From the NCBI RefSeq assembly GCF_004682055.1, contig NZ_QUZU01000002.1, positions 243,015 through 307,014 of the forward strand: a stretch of 64,000 bases of DNA, written 5' to 3'. Source of the DNA: Pseudomonas kairouanensis (GTDB taxonomy: Bacteria; Pseudomonadota; Gammaproteobacteria; Pseudomonadales; Pseudomonadaceae). Of this stretch, positions 9,190 through 17,865 are shown one piece after another; within the stretch, counting starts at the first letter, position 1; each line of letters opens with the position of its first letter. The notes under the pieces are model-generated. The model was not told the DNA's origin and searched no databases. It saw only the letters and a list, made by a program, of their open reading frames with translations. The position numbers were made by a program, and so were the translations under genes.

Positions 9190-9843
9190 TTACGCCGTGC
9201 GGCTGTGCAGCGCCGTCGGCACCAGGTGCGGCACTTCGCTCTGTACGCGGGCGCCGGTGGCAGCGCGGATCAGCAGGATCTTCAGCTGATCGTTGATGCG
9301 CTCCAGGCTGTCCTGGAAGAAGTTGTGGAACACCACGCAGAACAACGCGATGGCGATGCCCAGCCCGGTGGCGAACAGGGCCGTACCGATACCCCCGGAG
9401 ATCTGCCCTGGGTCGGACACGCCCGCCGAAGCCAGTGCCTTGAAGGTGTCGATGATGCCGAGGATGGTCCCCAGCAAGCCCAGCAAGGGGGCGGCGGTGG
9501 TGATGGTCTCGATGATCCACAGGCTACGGGCCAGCGGGGCGCGGGTGGTCAGGTACTGGGTTTCGATCACGTCATCCAGGTCCTTGCGAGAGCCCTGGCT
9601 GGCTTTTTGTGCCAGCACCGGCAACACCATGCTCAGTGGCAGGCTGTCGCGGCGGGTGAGGCTGTCGGGCAAATCGCGTTCGCTGTGCACATGGGCACCC
9701 AGCACTTCGTTCAGCGCGCGGGCTTGACGGCGCACATAGGCGAAGTAGAGACCGCGCTCGATGGCGATAAAGATGGCGATGGCCATCGCGGCATACATCA
9801 CATAAAAGGTGATGTCGTGGAGCACATTCATGTCCATGTTCAT
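9190..9843 (-). CDS. exbB: ExbB/TolQ/MotA family proton-channel protein
   Basis: 217 residues with three hydrophobic segments: an N-terminal helix (about 8-27), then a TM hairpin including the family's Gly/Ala-rich stretch (LLGLLGTILGIIDTFKAL) and ISGGIGTALFATGLGIAIAL. These are standard for ExbB, which forms the pentameric proton channel that energises TonB. It is the last gene of the operon, 11 nt downstream of the receptor gene, an unusual order since exbB normally precedes exbD. Confidence 0.93.
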   Translation of the reverse strand: MNMDMNVLHDITFYVMYAAMAIAIFIAIERGLYFAYVRRQARALNEVLGAHVHSERDLPDSLTRRDSLPLSMVLPVLAQKASQGSRKDLDDVIETQYLTTRAPLARSLWIIETITTAAPLLGLLGTILGIIDTFKALASAGVSDPGQISGGIGTALFATGLGIAIALFCVVFHNFFQDSLERINDQLKILLIRAATGARVQSEVPHLVPTALHSRTA

Positions 9844-9854
9844 TTACCTCGCAG

Positions 9855-12134
9855 TTAGAAATTGGCTTCCAGGGAAACCGTCACGGTGCGTTCCAGGCCC
9901 ACGATGTAGGCCGGGTCGCCATCGCGGAAACCGCTGTAGCTGGCCGCGTTGGTCTTGGTGGTGTACACGCCGTCCAGGTACTTCTTGTCGAACAGGTTGT
10001 CGACGTTCAGGCGCAGGGTTGCGTCCTTGACCACCTTCTTGTCCACCGGCAGGTAGATACCGGCGCCGGCGTTGAACACGGTGCGCCCGGAGATGGCTTC
10101 GTCATTGGTCAAGTCGCCGTAGAGCTTGCTGGTGTACTTGCCGCCGAAGGTGCCGTAGAAGCGCCCATCGTCGTAGCCGATGTTGGCCGCCAGCATGTTT
10201 TTCGGCACGTTGGCGAACTGCTTGCCGCTGGTGGGCAGCAGGATCGCTTGGCCGGCGTTGTACACCGTGAGGTCGTCTTGCTGCTCGGCCTTGGTGTAGG
10301 TGTAGGAGGTGTAGTAGTTGAAATGGTTGGGCAGCAGGCCGCTCCACTCAAGCTCGATACCGCTGTTGTTGACGGCGCCGGCGTTGATGTCGGCGAAGTC
10401 GCCGTTGATGTCCCTGGATGACACTTGGCGATCCTTGAACTGCATGTAGAACAAGGTAGCGGCCACGGTCATGTCGTCATTGGTGTAGCGCCAGCCCAGT
10501 TCGTGGTTCCAGCTGGTTTCCGGCTTGGCGTCGATGGAGCCGGCGCCCTTGTCGTACAGCACGTAGTTCTGCGGGATACGCATGTTGCGCGACAGGCTGT
10601 AGAACAACTGGTCACGCTCATCCAGCTGGTACTTGAGGCCGACGTTGGGCAGCAGCTTGTTGTAGGTCTGGCTGCGTTTTTCCGCTTGCTCGGTGAGGCT
10701 GCCGTGGTTGGTGCCGTCACGCTTGACGTTCATGTAGGCCAGGCCCGCGACCAGGGTCCAGTCCGGGTTGATGTACCAGGTGTCCTGGGCCCAGACCTTC
10801 TGCGCCGGGGTCACGGTAAAGCGGTCGCGACCCTGCACGGTGTTGCCGTTGGCATCCACCACGGCATCGCCGTCCGGCCAGGTGTCGCTCGGCTTGCCGC
10901 TGTTTTTGAGGGCAATGAACGGTTGGGTCTGGCTCTGGCGAGCGCGCTCGTACCAGTAGCCGAATTGCAGGCTGTGCTCTTCCAGGTCCCAGTTCAACTT
11001 GGTGGTGATACCCGGGCGCCAGGTCTGGGTGCGCGAAGGGCGGTAGTACACGCCGGTGGTGGAGGAGCCATCAGCGTTGTACTGCGCTGCGGTTGGCAGG
11101 TTGCTCAGGTCAAAAATGCCACCCGCGTTCGAGCCCCTGTTGAGCGCGTAGCTGGAGGAACCCACGCCGCTGCCATTGCCCCAGTAGTAATACGGGATCA
11201 CCGACAGGGCCAGGTTGTCGGCCAGTTTGAACTGGGTGTTGAGCACGCCGGTAAAGGTCTGGAACGGGTTCTGCGCCAGGGCGTAGTAACTGTTGACCTT
11301 GCCGTTGCTGCCCACTGTCGGCGTGGCCGGGTAGGGGTCGTACTTGCGGCCGTTCTGCTGGTACTGGGCCTTGGTCAGTTGGCTGTAACTGTTGTTGTCC
11401 TGCTCGTGGTACTTGAGGATCAGGTTGGCGGTGTTGCCGTTGCCGGCATCGAAGAAGCTGTTCCACTCCACCTTGTCTGCACGCACGGCACCCGAGCCGC
11501 GCCACATGTCACCTTCGGTATGGGACACCGACAGCCAGTTGCTCAGGCCGTTGACTTCACCGGTGTTGAGCCGCGCAAAGGTCTTGCGCGTGGCGTTGCT
11601 GCCCATGATCTGTTTGACGAACGCGCCGGTTTCCTTGGTGGGGCGAATCGTCACGATGCCGATGTTGCCGCCGCTGGAACCGATGTGCGGGCCGTCGGCT
11701 TCGGCCGAGCCCTGGGTGACGAAGATCTGCTCGATGTTCTCCGGGTCGCCCAGCAGGTTGGAGTACAGCGCGTAGTTGCCCGAGTCGTTGATCGGCATGC
11801 CGTCCACCGACATGCCCACCTGGTCGGAGTTGAGCCCGCGCATGGTGAAGCGAAAGCCCGACAGGCCGGTGTTGTCCTCGCTGGAGATGTTCAGGCCCGG
11901 GGTGTACTTGAGCTTGTCGATCGCGTTGCCGGTGGCGGTCTGTTTATCCAGCGCCTCCTTGGTCACGGTGGAGCGGCCCTTGATGCTTTCTTCCTGCACC
12001 ATATAGCCGCCACCTGCCGTGGCCTTGCCCTGTACGCCGATGGTGCCGACGTCGCTGTCGCCGGTGTCGGCCATGACCATGCCGTGGCCCATGCTTGCGG
12101 CAACGAGTGCCAGATGAATCCGTGTGAACCTCAT
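9855..12134 (-). CDS. TonB-dependent outer-membrane receptor
   Basis: About 759 residues starting at the ATG preceded by AGGA. A signal peptide ends after VMA near residue 23. A plug domain follows (VTKEALDKQTATGNAIDKL, then RGLNSDQVGMSVDGMPI), and the remainder is a beta-barrel ending in an aromatic terminal residue (VTVSLEANF). No extra N-terminal signalling domain is present, so it is not a FecA-type transducer. The ligand is not evident. Neighbouring tonB, exbD and exbB give it a dedicated energising complex, and PhoD and a phospholipase D-like protein are encoded close by. Confidence 0.93.
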   Translation of the reverse strand: MRFTRIHLALVAASMGHGMVMADTGDSDVGTIGVQGKATAGGGYMVQEESIKGRSTVTKEALDKQTATGNAIDKLKYTPGLNISSEDNTGLSGFRFTMRGLNSDQVGMSVDGMPINDSGNYALYSNLLGDPENIEQIFVTQGSAEADGPHIGSSGGNIGIVTIRPTKETGAFVKQIMGSNATRKTFARLNTGEVNGLSNWLSVSHTEGDMWRGSGAVRADKVEWNSFFDAGNGNTANLILKYHEQDNNSYSQLTKAQYQQNGRKYDPYPATPTVGSNGKVNSYYALAQNPFQTFTGVLNTQFKLADNLALSVIPYYYWGNGSGVGSSSYALNRGSNAGGIFDLSNLPTAAQYNADGSSTTGVYYRPSRTQTWRPGITTKLNWDLEEHSLQFGYWYERARQSQTQPFIALKNSGKPSDTWPDGDAVVDANGNTVQGRDRFTVTPAQKVWAQDTWYINPDWTLVAGLAYMNVKRDGTNHGSLTEQAEKRSQTYNKLLPNVGLKYQLDERDQLFYSLSRNMRIPQNYVLYDKGAGSIDAKPETSWNHELGWRYTNDDMTVAATLFYMQFKDRQVSSRDINGDFADINAGAVNNSGIELEWSGLLPNHFNYYTSYTYTKAEQQDDLTVYNAGQAILLPTSGKQFANVPKNMLAANIGYDDGRFYGTFGGKYTSKLYGDLTNDEAISGRTVFNAGAGIYLPVDKKVVKDATLRLNVDNLFDKKYLDGVYTTKTNAASYSGFRDGDPAYIVGLERTVTVSLEANF

Positions 12135-12158
12135 CACTGTCGTCCTGGTGTCGGGTGC

Positions 12159-12884
12159 TTATTGCACGCTGTAGTTGAAGGTGGCGGTGAAGCGCTGCTC
12201 GTTGCGCCCCCCGAAGGCTTGCTCGGGGAACGGCTTGACTTGCTTGATACGGCGCAAGCTGTTGGTGGCGGCTCGGTTGAGCAACATGCTCGACGCCTGG
12301 GTTTGCAGGCCCGAATCGAGGACTCGACCCTGGCGGTCTACCAGCAGCCAGATCACCACTTCGCCGCTGGGGCGTTCGAGGGACGCCTGGCGACCGGTGG
12401 GGTACTGCTTGTAGGTGTCCAACTCATTGCGCAAACCCTTGAGGTAACCGCCTTCCAGCGCCTGGCCATCGACCTTGGGTGGTGCGGGCGGAGCCGGTGT
12501 GGGCGCGGCCTGGGCCACCGCGGCGGGTGCCGGTTTGGCGGCCACGGGCGGTGTGGGTGTGGGGGTTGGCTTGGCCACCACAGGCTTGGCCACGGGTTTG
12601 GGCTTGGGTTCAGGCTTGGGTTTTGGCAGTGGTTTGGGCGGCGGCGGCGGTGGGGCCGGCTCGGCCTCTTCATCCTCGATCACCGGTGGTGGTGGCTCTT
12701 GTTCCACCACGGGCTCGGGGATCACTTCTGGCTCGGGCTCGACCAATGCCAGCTCCACCGCCGACTCGTCATACACCGGCTCGACCTTCAAGGTTTGTGA
12801 CTGGATGCCCATCGCAATGAGCACCAGGGCGATCAGGGCCGGCACACTGCCCAGCAACTGACGCGCACGAAACAAGACGTACAT
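12159..12884 (-). CDS. tonB: TonB energy-transducing protein
   Basis: 241 residues. One N-terminal TM helix (about 11-28, ending before the conserved acidic/proline region) is followed by a rigid Pro-Lys/Pro-Glu spacer (about 50-125) and a C-terminal TonB domain (YLKGLRNELDTYKQYPTGRQ, then GEVVIWLLVDRQGRVLDSG). The YP motif that marks the TonB C-terminal domain is present. It begins 2 nt after the exbD stop codon and is separated from the receptor by 24 nt, so the four genes are one operon. Confidence 0.95.
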   Translation of the reverse strand: MYVLFRARQLLGSVPALIALVLIAMGIQSQTLKVEPVYDESAVELALVEPEPEVIPEPVVEQEPPPPVIEDEEAEPAPPPPPPKPLPKPKPEPKPKPVAKPVVAKPTPTPTPPVAAKPAPAAVAQAAPTPAPPAPPKVDGQALEGGYLKGLRNELDTYKQYPTGRQASLERPSGEVVIWLLVDRQGRVLDSGLQTQASSMLLNRAATNSLRRIKQVKPFPEQAFGGRNEQRFTATFNYSVQ

Positions 12885-12886
12885 GA

Positions 12887-13294
12887 TCAGGACTTGCGCG
12901 TGGCGATGGACACGGAGGTGAAGCCACCCAGGCGCAGGGTGTCCATCACTTCCACCAGGCGCGAAACCTCCACGCCCTTGTCGCTGTTAACGATGATGGT
13001 TGACTTGGTGTCGGGCTTTTCCGCGGCCTTCAGCGCCGGTACCAGGGCGTCGACCGTGAGGTCCTTGCCATCGAGCTGCAGTTGGCCCGCAAGGCCCAGG
13101 GTGAGGATGAATTTGTTCTGCGGCTTGAGCTGTTGCGAACTGCTGGCGCTGGGCAGTTGGGTCTTCATGCCAAGGGCCGGAATCACGTTCAGGCTCACCA
13201 GTACGAAAAACACCAGGAGGAACATCATCACATCGATCATCGGGATCAGTTCGATGTGCGCCTTGCGTTTTTTCGGTTCGTCCCAGGTTCTCAT
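12887..13294 (-). CDS. exbD: ExbD/TolR family biopolymer transport protein
   Basis: 135 residues from the ATG at MRTWDEPKKRKAHIEL; this matches the usual ExbD length, whereas the longer frame adds about 105 residues that read as intergenic sequence. The single TM helix carries the functional Asp in PMIDVMMFLLVFFVL, followed by the periplasmic domain. First gene of the operon; it faces the divergent acetyltransferase gene. Confidence 0.93.
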   Translation of the reverse strand: MRTWDEPKKRKAHIELIPMIDVMMFLLVFFVLVSLNVIPALGMKTQLPSASSSQQLKPQNKFILTLGLAGQLQLDGKDLTVDALVPALKAAEKPDTKSTIIVNSDKGVEVSRLVEVMDTLRLGGFTSVSIATRKS

Positions 13295-13484
13295 TCCGTT
13301 ACCCCGTTGTTGAATTAGGGGCGACACGCTAACAACCAAAAATGACCGATTGGTTAACTTTAATTGACGTTTTGAGGGCTCTAGGATGGGGGTTTCAAGT
13401 GACTCTGAAGTCATTTTGGTGACGTAACGAAACTGAAACCCGAGAGGACCATTCTCAAAAACTTTACATTGAGGGCCCGAAGGA
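13295..13484. promoter_or_regulatory. divergent control region between exbD and the GNAT-phoD pair
   Basis: This 190-nt region must carry both promoters. A small palindrome TGACT-CTGA-AGTCA lies at 13400-13413, with a further GTGAC at about 13419-13423. I found no convincing Fur box or pair of PHO-box repeats, so the controlling signal is not identified. Confidence 0.4.
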
Positions 13485-14039
13485 ATGAGTAGCGAACTGC
13501 CACATCTACCCACCCCGCGACTGCTATTGCGGCCCCTGGAAACACACCAGGCCCAGACGTTATGCAGCCTCGCCAACGACCCCAAGATCGCCGATAACAC
13601 GGCGACCATTGCGTCGCCCTACACCCTGCAGACCGCGCTGGATTTTATCGACGGCATGCAGGAGAAATACCGTTCGGCGAACCTGTTGAGCCTGGGCGTC
13701 CATCGGCGCGACACCGGTGAATTGATCGGCATCGCCAGCCTGCGCATCAACCCGGCAAACCTCTACGGGCACCTGGGTGGCTGGGTGGCGGCGCACGCGC
13801 GCAACCAGGGGTATGCCGCCGAGGTCGCAACGGCATTGATGGACTACGGGTTTGCCGAGTTGGGCTTGTATCGCGTGGGCAGCCAGTGCTTTAGCCGCAA
13901 CAAGGAATCGGCGCGGGTCATGGAAAAAATCGGCCTGCGCTACGAAGGCTGCCTGCGTGGCGCGTTTCTCAAGAATGGCGTGCATGAAGACATGCTGGTG
14001 TTTGCCGCCCTGCGTGAGGACTGGGAGTTCTCGCTATGA
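13485..14039 (+). CDS. GNAT family N-acetyltransferase, RimJ/RimL type
   Basis: 184 residues. It starts with the typical TPRLLLRPLE strand of RimL-like acetyltransferases and has the acetyl-CoA binding motif (GWVAAHARNQGYAAEVATAL) and the NKESARVMEKIGLRYEG motif. The usual substrate of this group is an N-terminal or free amine; which one is not evident. Its stop overlaps the phoD start by 4 nt (ATGA), so the two are translationally coupled. Confidence 0.9.
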   Translation: MSSELPHLPTPRLLLRPLETHQAQTLCSLANDPKIADNTATIASPYTLQTALDFIDGMQEKYRSANLLSLGVHRRDTGELIGIASLRINPANLYGHLGGWVAAHARNQGYAAEVATALMDYGFAELGLYRVGSQCFSRNKESARVMEKIGLRYEGCLRGAFLKNGVHEDMLVFAALREDWEFSL

Positions 14040-15610
14040 GTGATGCCGTTGATCATGGGCGACGCCGGGTGCTTGCAGGCCTGGCCGTGGCCACCACTTT
14101 TTCGATCCTCAGCCCGTTCGCCCGCAGTGCCGGGGTGGACTACCCGTTCACCCTCGGCGTGGCCTCCGGTGATCCACTGCCGGATGGGTTTGTGCTTTGG
14201 ACGCGCCTGGCGCCACTGTTCAATGACGCCGATGGGCGTGGGGGCCTGCGTCGAGCGGTGCCGGTGCGTTGGCGGGTGGCCAGCGATGCAGCGATGACGC
14301 GCATCATCAGGCAGGGCGAGGTGATGGCAACCGAGCGCTTTGCCCATTCCGTGCATGTGGAGGTGGCGGGGCTGGAGGCGGGCAGGCCGTATTGGTACCA
14401 GTTCGAGGGGTTGGGGGCGCAGAGCCCGGTGGGGCAATCGCGTACGGCGCCGGCGGCGCAGGCGATGGTGTCGGCGCGCTTGGGGTTTGTCTCTTGCTCC
14501 CATTGGGAGCGCGGCTATTTCAGCGCGTATCGCCACTTGGCTGCGGAGCAACCGGACCTGGTGTTTTTCCTGGGCGACTACATTTACGACAGTTCTTACG
14601 CGGCAGACTCGGGCAAGATCATTCGTCCCCATGGCAGCGGCAACGCGGTGAGCTTGAGCGACTATCGCAACCGCTACGCCTTGTACAAAACCGATCCGGA
14701 CCTGCAGAGCCTGCACGCGGCGGCGCCGAGCGTGGCGACCTGGGACGATCACGAAGTACAGAATGACTACGCCAACCGCTGGTCCCAGGACCCGAAGATC
14801 CCGGTGGCGCAATTTTTACAGCAGCGCGCGGCGGCTTATCAGGCCTACTACGAGCACATGCCCCTGCGTGCCAGCAGCTTGCCCAAAGGCCCGGACATGC
14901 GCATCTTTCGGCGTCTGGACTACGGTCGGTTGGCCCGCTTCCATGTGTTGGACGGTCGGCAGTATCGCTCCGAACAGCCGTGCATCCAGGCCAATGGCAG
15001 CCATCAGGGGCATATCGCCGACAACCTGTGCCATGACCTGCGCGACCCTGGGCGCACCATGCTGGGTTGGCAGCAGGAGGCGTGGCTCGACCAGGGTTTT
15101 GCCCAGTCGCCGGCGCAGTGGAACGTAATCGCCCAGGACTTGTTGGTGGCGCCGCTGACTCAGCGCGACTTGACCAACCACAAGCCAGGGCGGTGGACCG
15201 ATGGCTGGGATGGCTATATGGCCAACCGCTCACGGATGCTGGCGTCGATCGAGCGTCATCGGGTGAAGAACCCGGTGTTCTGGGGCGGCGATATTCATTC
15301 GTTCTGGGCAAACGACCTGCATGCCGACGGCAGCAATCTGGAGTCGCCGGTTGTCGCCACCGAGTTCGTAGGCACTTCAGTCACATCCGATGGGCCGCCG
15401 TTCGACGCGTTCAGCAAGATCTTGCCGCTGAACCCCCATGTGAAGTTTTTCGACAGCCGACAGCGGGGGTATGTGTCGGTGGAGGTGCATGAGCACACGA
15501 TGCTCACGCATTTTCGGGTTATCAGCGATGCCCGTGACCCGGCGGCAACGGTGTCGACCCTCAAGTCGTTTGTCGTAGAGCCCACCAGGCCCGGAGCTAT
15601 TGCTGTGTAG
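14036..15610 (+). CDS. phoD: PhoD-type alkaline phosphatase, Tat-exported
   Basis: 524 residues. The N-terminus GRRRVLAGLAVATTFSILS is a twin-arginine signal peptide. A PhoD N-terminal domain (FTLGVASGDPLPDGFVLWTRL) and a metallophosphatase domain follow, with FVSCSHWERG (the Cys ligand of the iron in this family), FFLGDYIYD, TWDDHEVQNDY and FWGGDIHSFWAND. PhoD is a calcium- and iron-dependent phosphomono/diesterase that releases phosphate outside the inner membrane. The 3' end overlaps the convergent alaX-like gene by 14 nt. Confidence 0.93.
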   Translation: MSDAVDHGRRRVLAGLAVATTFSILSPFARSAGVDYPFTLGVASGDPLPDGFVLWTRLAPLFNDADGRGGLRRAVPVRWRVASDAAMTRIIRQGEVMATERFAHSVHVEVAGLEAGRPYWYQFEGLGAQSPVGQSRTAPAAQAMVSARLGFVSCSHWERGYFSAYRHLAAEQPDLVFFLGDYIYDSSYAADSGKIIRPHGSGNAVSLSDYRNRYALYKTDPDLQSLHAAAPSVATWDDHEVQNDYANRWSQDPKIPVAQFLQQRAAAYQAYYEHMPLRASSLPKGPDMRIFRRLDYGRLARFHVLDGRQYRSEQPCIQANGSHQGHIADNLCHDLRDPGRTMLGWQQEAWLDQGFAQSPAQWNVIAQDLLVAPLTQRDLTNHKPGRWTDGWDGYMANRSRMLASIERHRVKNPVFWGGDIHSFWANDLHADGSNLESPVVATEFVGTSVTSDGPPFDAFSKILPLNPHVKFFDSRQRGYVSVEVHEHTMLTHFRVISDARDPAATVSTLKSFVVEPTRPGAIAV

Positions 15611-16232
15611 TGATGTCGTAACGCACCGACAGCGCGCCTTTTTTCTCCGACAGGGCCAGGATCGTCACCTGGCCCAATTCGCTCAAGGCCTGCACATGGG
15701 TGCCGCCGCAGGCATACGCAGGCAAATCGCCGAAGCCGACTTCGCGGGTGCCGTCTTCCAGGGTTGTGTGACGCGGGTGGTCGGCGGCGATCCATTGGTT
15801 GATCTGCTGTTGAATGGCCTCGGCGTCCATGGTTTGCGCGGCCTCACCCCGGATAAAGGTGACCTTGCCTTCCCCCGGCCAGTGATGGGCCTTGATTGGC
15901 ATCCAGCCCAGGGCTTCACCGGCATTGCCGATCAAGTGCCCGGCCGAATGCAGGCGGCTGTGCAGGGTGCGACGCTGTTCATCGACCCGCGCCGTGACTG
16001 GCCCTGTCGCCACTGGCTGGCTGACGTAGTGCACCACCCGGTCGGCCTCCTGAGTGACCCGCATGACCGGGCTATCGCCGAGCCAACCGGTGTCGAACGG
16101 CTGCCCGCCACCCTGGGGATGGAAAATCGTCGACTGCAAGGTCACCGCAAACAGCCCTTCGTGGGGTGTGCAACTGAGTACTTCCAGTTCGGCTGTCAGG
16201 TGGTCATGGGTGAAAAACAGGCGCTCGGTCAT
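15597..16232 (-). CDS. AlaX-type alanyl-tRNA editing protein
   Basis: About 211 residues from the Met at MTERLFFTHDHL; upstream in-frame Met codons exist but the extra residues do not look like family sequence. The zinc-binding editing site is complete: HSAGH (HxxxH) near residue 100 and CGGTH (CxxxH) near 180. QSTIFHPQGGGQP is the hallmark of the AlaRS editing fold. AlaX proteins act in trans and hydrolyse mis-charged Ser- or Gly-tRNA-Ala. It is convergent with phoD and divergent from the LysR gene. Confidence 0.9.
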   Translation of the reverse strand: MTERLFFTHDHLTAELEVLSCTPHEGLFAVTLQSTIFHPQGGGQPFDTGWLGDSPVMRVTQEADRVVHYVSQPVATGPVTARVDEQRRTLHSRLHSAGHLIGNAGEALGWMPIKAHHWPGEGKVTFIRGEAAQTMDAEAIQQQINQWIAADHPRHTTLEDGTREVGFGDLPAYACGGTHVQALSELGQVTILALSEKKGALSVRYDITTQQ

Positions 16233-16306
16233 CAGGTACATCCGCATCAGGGTTTTGCGGGGAGTATAAATAGTGCCTGGATAGGTGATAATCCGCTCAA
16301 CTATCA

Positions 16307-17254
16307 ATGGACCTGTGCGTCATGAGCATCAATCTTCCGTTACCACTGTTGGGCGAAATGGCGATTTTCGTCAAAGTGGTGGAGACCGGTAGTTTCTCCG
16401 AAGCTGCCCGGCAAATGGGCGCTTCACCTTCTTCGGTGAGCCGCAGTATCTCGCGTCTGGAGAAAGCTTTGGCCACACGCCTGTTGCAGCGCACCACGCG
16501 CAAACTGCGGCTGAGTGAAGGCGGAGAAGAGGTGTTCAAGCGTTGCCAGGAGATGGTCAACGCGGCGCGTTCGGTGATGGAGATCAGCGGCCAGTTCACC
16601 CATGAAGCCGAAGGCCTGGTGCGGGTCAGCGTGCCCAAGGCGGTGGGGCGGTTTGTGATCCATCCCCATATGCCCGAGTTTTTGCGGCGTTATCCCAAGG
16701 TGGATGTGCAGTTGATCCTTGAGGATCGGCCGGTGGATCTGATCGACGACAACCTGGACTTGATCCTGCGTATTTCCGAAAGCCCGCCACCCGGTCTGGT
16801 CGGGCGGCCACTGTTCCCCATTGAACATCTGCTGTGCGCCACGCCGCAGTACCTGGCCGAGCATGGCACGCCTGGGCATCCCCATGACTTGCTGGAGCAC
16901 AGCTGCATTTACCTGGGGGAAACCCCGGCGGATGCGCGTTGGAAGTTTCGCCAGGCGGGCAAGACGGTCACGGTTGGTGTGCGTGGGCGCTATGCGGCGA
17001 ACCACACCGGCGTGCGGTTGGATGCGGTGTTGCAGCATGTGGGGATCGCCAGCTTGCCGTACTTCACGGCGCGCCACGCGCTGGAGGCGGGGACGGTGGT
17101 GCAGGTGTTGGCGCAGTGGGATTTTATTGCGTCGTACCATGGCGAGGTGTGGTTGCTGCATTCGCCGACGCGGTATTTACCGCCGAAGTTGCGGGTGTTT
17201 ATTGATTATCTTGTGGAGTGTATGGCGCGCGAGCCGACACTGCGTCGCCGGTAG
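16307..17254 (+). CDS. LysR-type transcriptional regulator
   Basis: 315 residues (310 if the ATG at 16322 is used). The N-terminal winged helix is clear (FVKVVETGSFSEAARQMGAS, PSSVSRSISRLEKAL), followed by the LysR substrate-binding domain. The LLQRTTRKLRLSEGGEEVF segment is typical of the large CrgA/YafC-like clade. LysR proteins commonly control a divergent neighbour, which here would be the alaX-like gene about 75 nt away, but this is only positional. Confidence 0.92.
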   Translation: MDLCVMSINLPLPLLGEMAIFVKVVETGSFSEAARQMGASPSSVSRSISRLEKALATRLLQRTTRKLRLSEGGEEVFKRCQEMVNAARSVMEISGQFTHEAEGLVRVSVPKAVGRFVIHPHMPEFLRRYPKVDVQLILEDRPVDLIDDNLDLILRISESPPPGLVGRPLFPIEHLLCATPQYLAEHGTPGHPHDLLEHSCIYLGETPADARWKFRQAGKTVTVGVRGRYAANHTGVRLDAVLQHVGIASLPYFTARHALEAGTVVQVLAQWDFIASYHGEVWLLHSPTRYLPPKLRVFIDYLVECMAREPTLRRR

Positions 17255-17265
17255 AAATGCGGTGC

Positions 17266-17360
17266 AAATGTGGGAGGGGGCTTGCTCCCGATTGCGGTGT
17301 GTCAGCTAACAAATTTATAGCTGACACACCGCAATCGGGAGCAAGCCCCCTCCCACATTT
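17266..17360. repeat. REPIN, perfect 42-bp inverted arms
   Basis: Two inverted REP units with the core TGTGGGAGGGGGCTTGCTCC. The arms (17266-17307 and 17319-17360) are perfectly complementary over 42 nt around an 11-nt AT-rich centre, the cleanest in the window. It lies between the convergent LysR and PA2817-like genes. REPINs are non-autonomous elements mobilised by RAYT transposases encoded elsewhere. Confidence 0.93.
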
Positions 17361-17382
17361 AGTTTTATGCAGGTCTGAAAAG

Positions 17383-17790
17383 TCAGTGCTTGCTTAGGTC
17401 GTCCGACATGGCCAGCAGCTGTTTTTCCTGGTTCCAGTCGAACGGTTCGTCGTTCTGTTCGGCTTCGAAGCGACGCTCTTCCAGGGCCTGGTACATGTCC
17501 AGTTCTTCATCAGGCATGAAGTGCAGGCAGTCACCGCCAAAGAACCACAGCAAATCGCGCGGGACCAGGTGGGCAATTTGCGGGTAGCGCAGGATGACCT
17601 GGCTCATCAGGTCCTGGCCCAGGTACTGGCTTTCGATCGGGTCGATCGGCAGCAGGGCGCGCAATTCGTCGAAACGCTCCAGGAACAGCGAATGGCTTTC
17701 CTCGGGAACCTGTTCGGCTTCGCCGACGGCAACCAGGATGCTGCGCAGGTGGTCGAGCAAGACGAGATGATCGGCAACGACGTTGGACAC
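17383..17790 (-). CDS. PA2817 family protein, unknown function
   Basis: 135 residues, acidic and soluble, no signal peptide or TM. The sequence and its place directly upstream of a fadE-type gene match the PA2817/PA2815 neighbourhood of P. aeruginosa as I recall it. No catalytic motif is visible. A terminator for fadE lies between it and fadE, so the two are probably not one transcript in this direction. Confidence 0.75.
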   Translation of the reverse strand: MSNVVADHLVLLDHLRSILVAVGEAEQVPEESHSLFLERFDELRALLPIDPIESQYLGQDLMSQVILRYPQIAHLVPRDLLWFFGGDCLHFMPDEELDMYQALEERRFEAEQNDEPFDWNQEKQLLAMSDDLSKH

Positions 17791-17810
17791 GAGATAAGTC
17801 CTCTAAAGCA

Positions 17811-17849
17811 AAAACGGGCGCGAGAGTATATAGCTCACGCGCCCGTTTT
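17811..17849 (-). terminator. intrinsic terminator after fadE
   Basis: The 12-nt arms AAAACGGGCGCG and CGCGCCCGTTTT are perfect complements with T-runs on both sides. The fadE stop lies just beyond it on the minus strand. It could work in both directions. Confidence 0.87.
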
Positions 17850-17865
17850 TATATGACCGCCTGGA

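Noticed and set aside
10425..12800. 791-residue plus-strand reading frame
   Set aside because: It is antisense to the TonB receptor and tonB genes, has no domain signature, and is a typical long shadow frame in GC-rich DNA.
13295..13484. PHO box ahead of exbD or the GNAT-phoD pair
   Set aside because: Only a TGACT/AGTCA palindrome was seen; two 7-nt CTGTCAT-type direct repeats with the right spacing are absent.
17266..17360. CRISPR-like or terminator interpretation of the GGGAGGGGG palindromes
   Set aside because: The repeats are inverted pairs scattered singly, with no spacer array and no T-run; they are REPINs.
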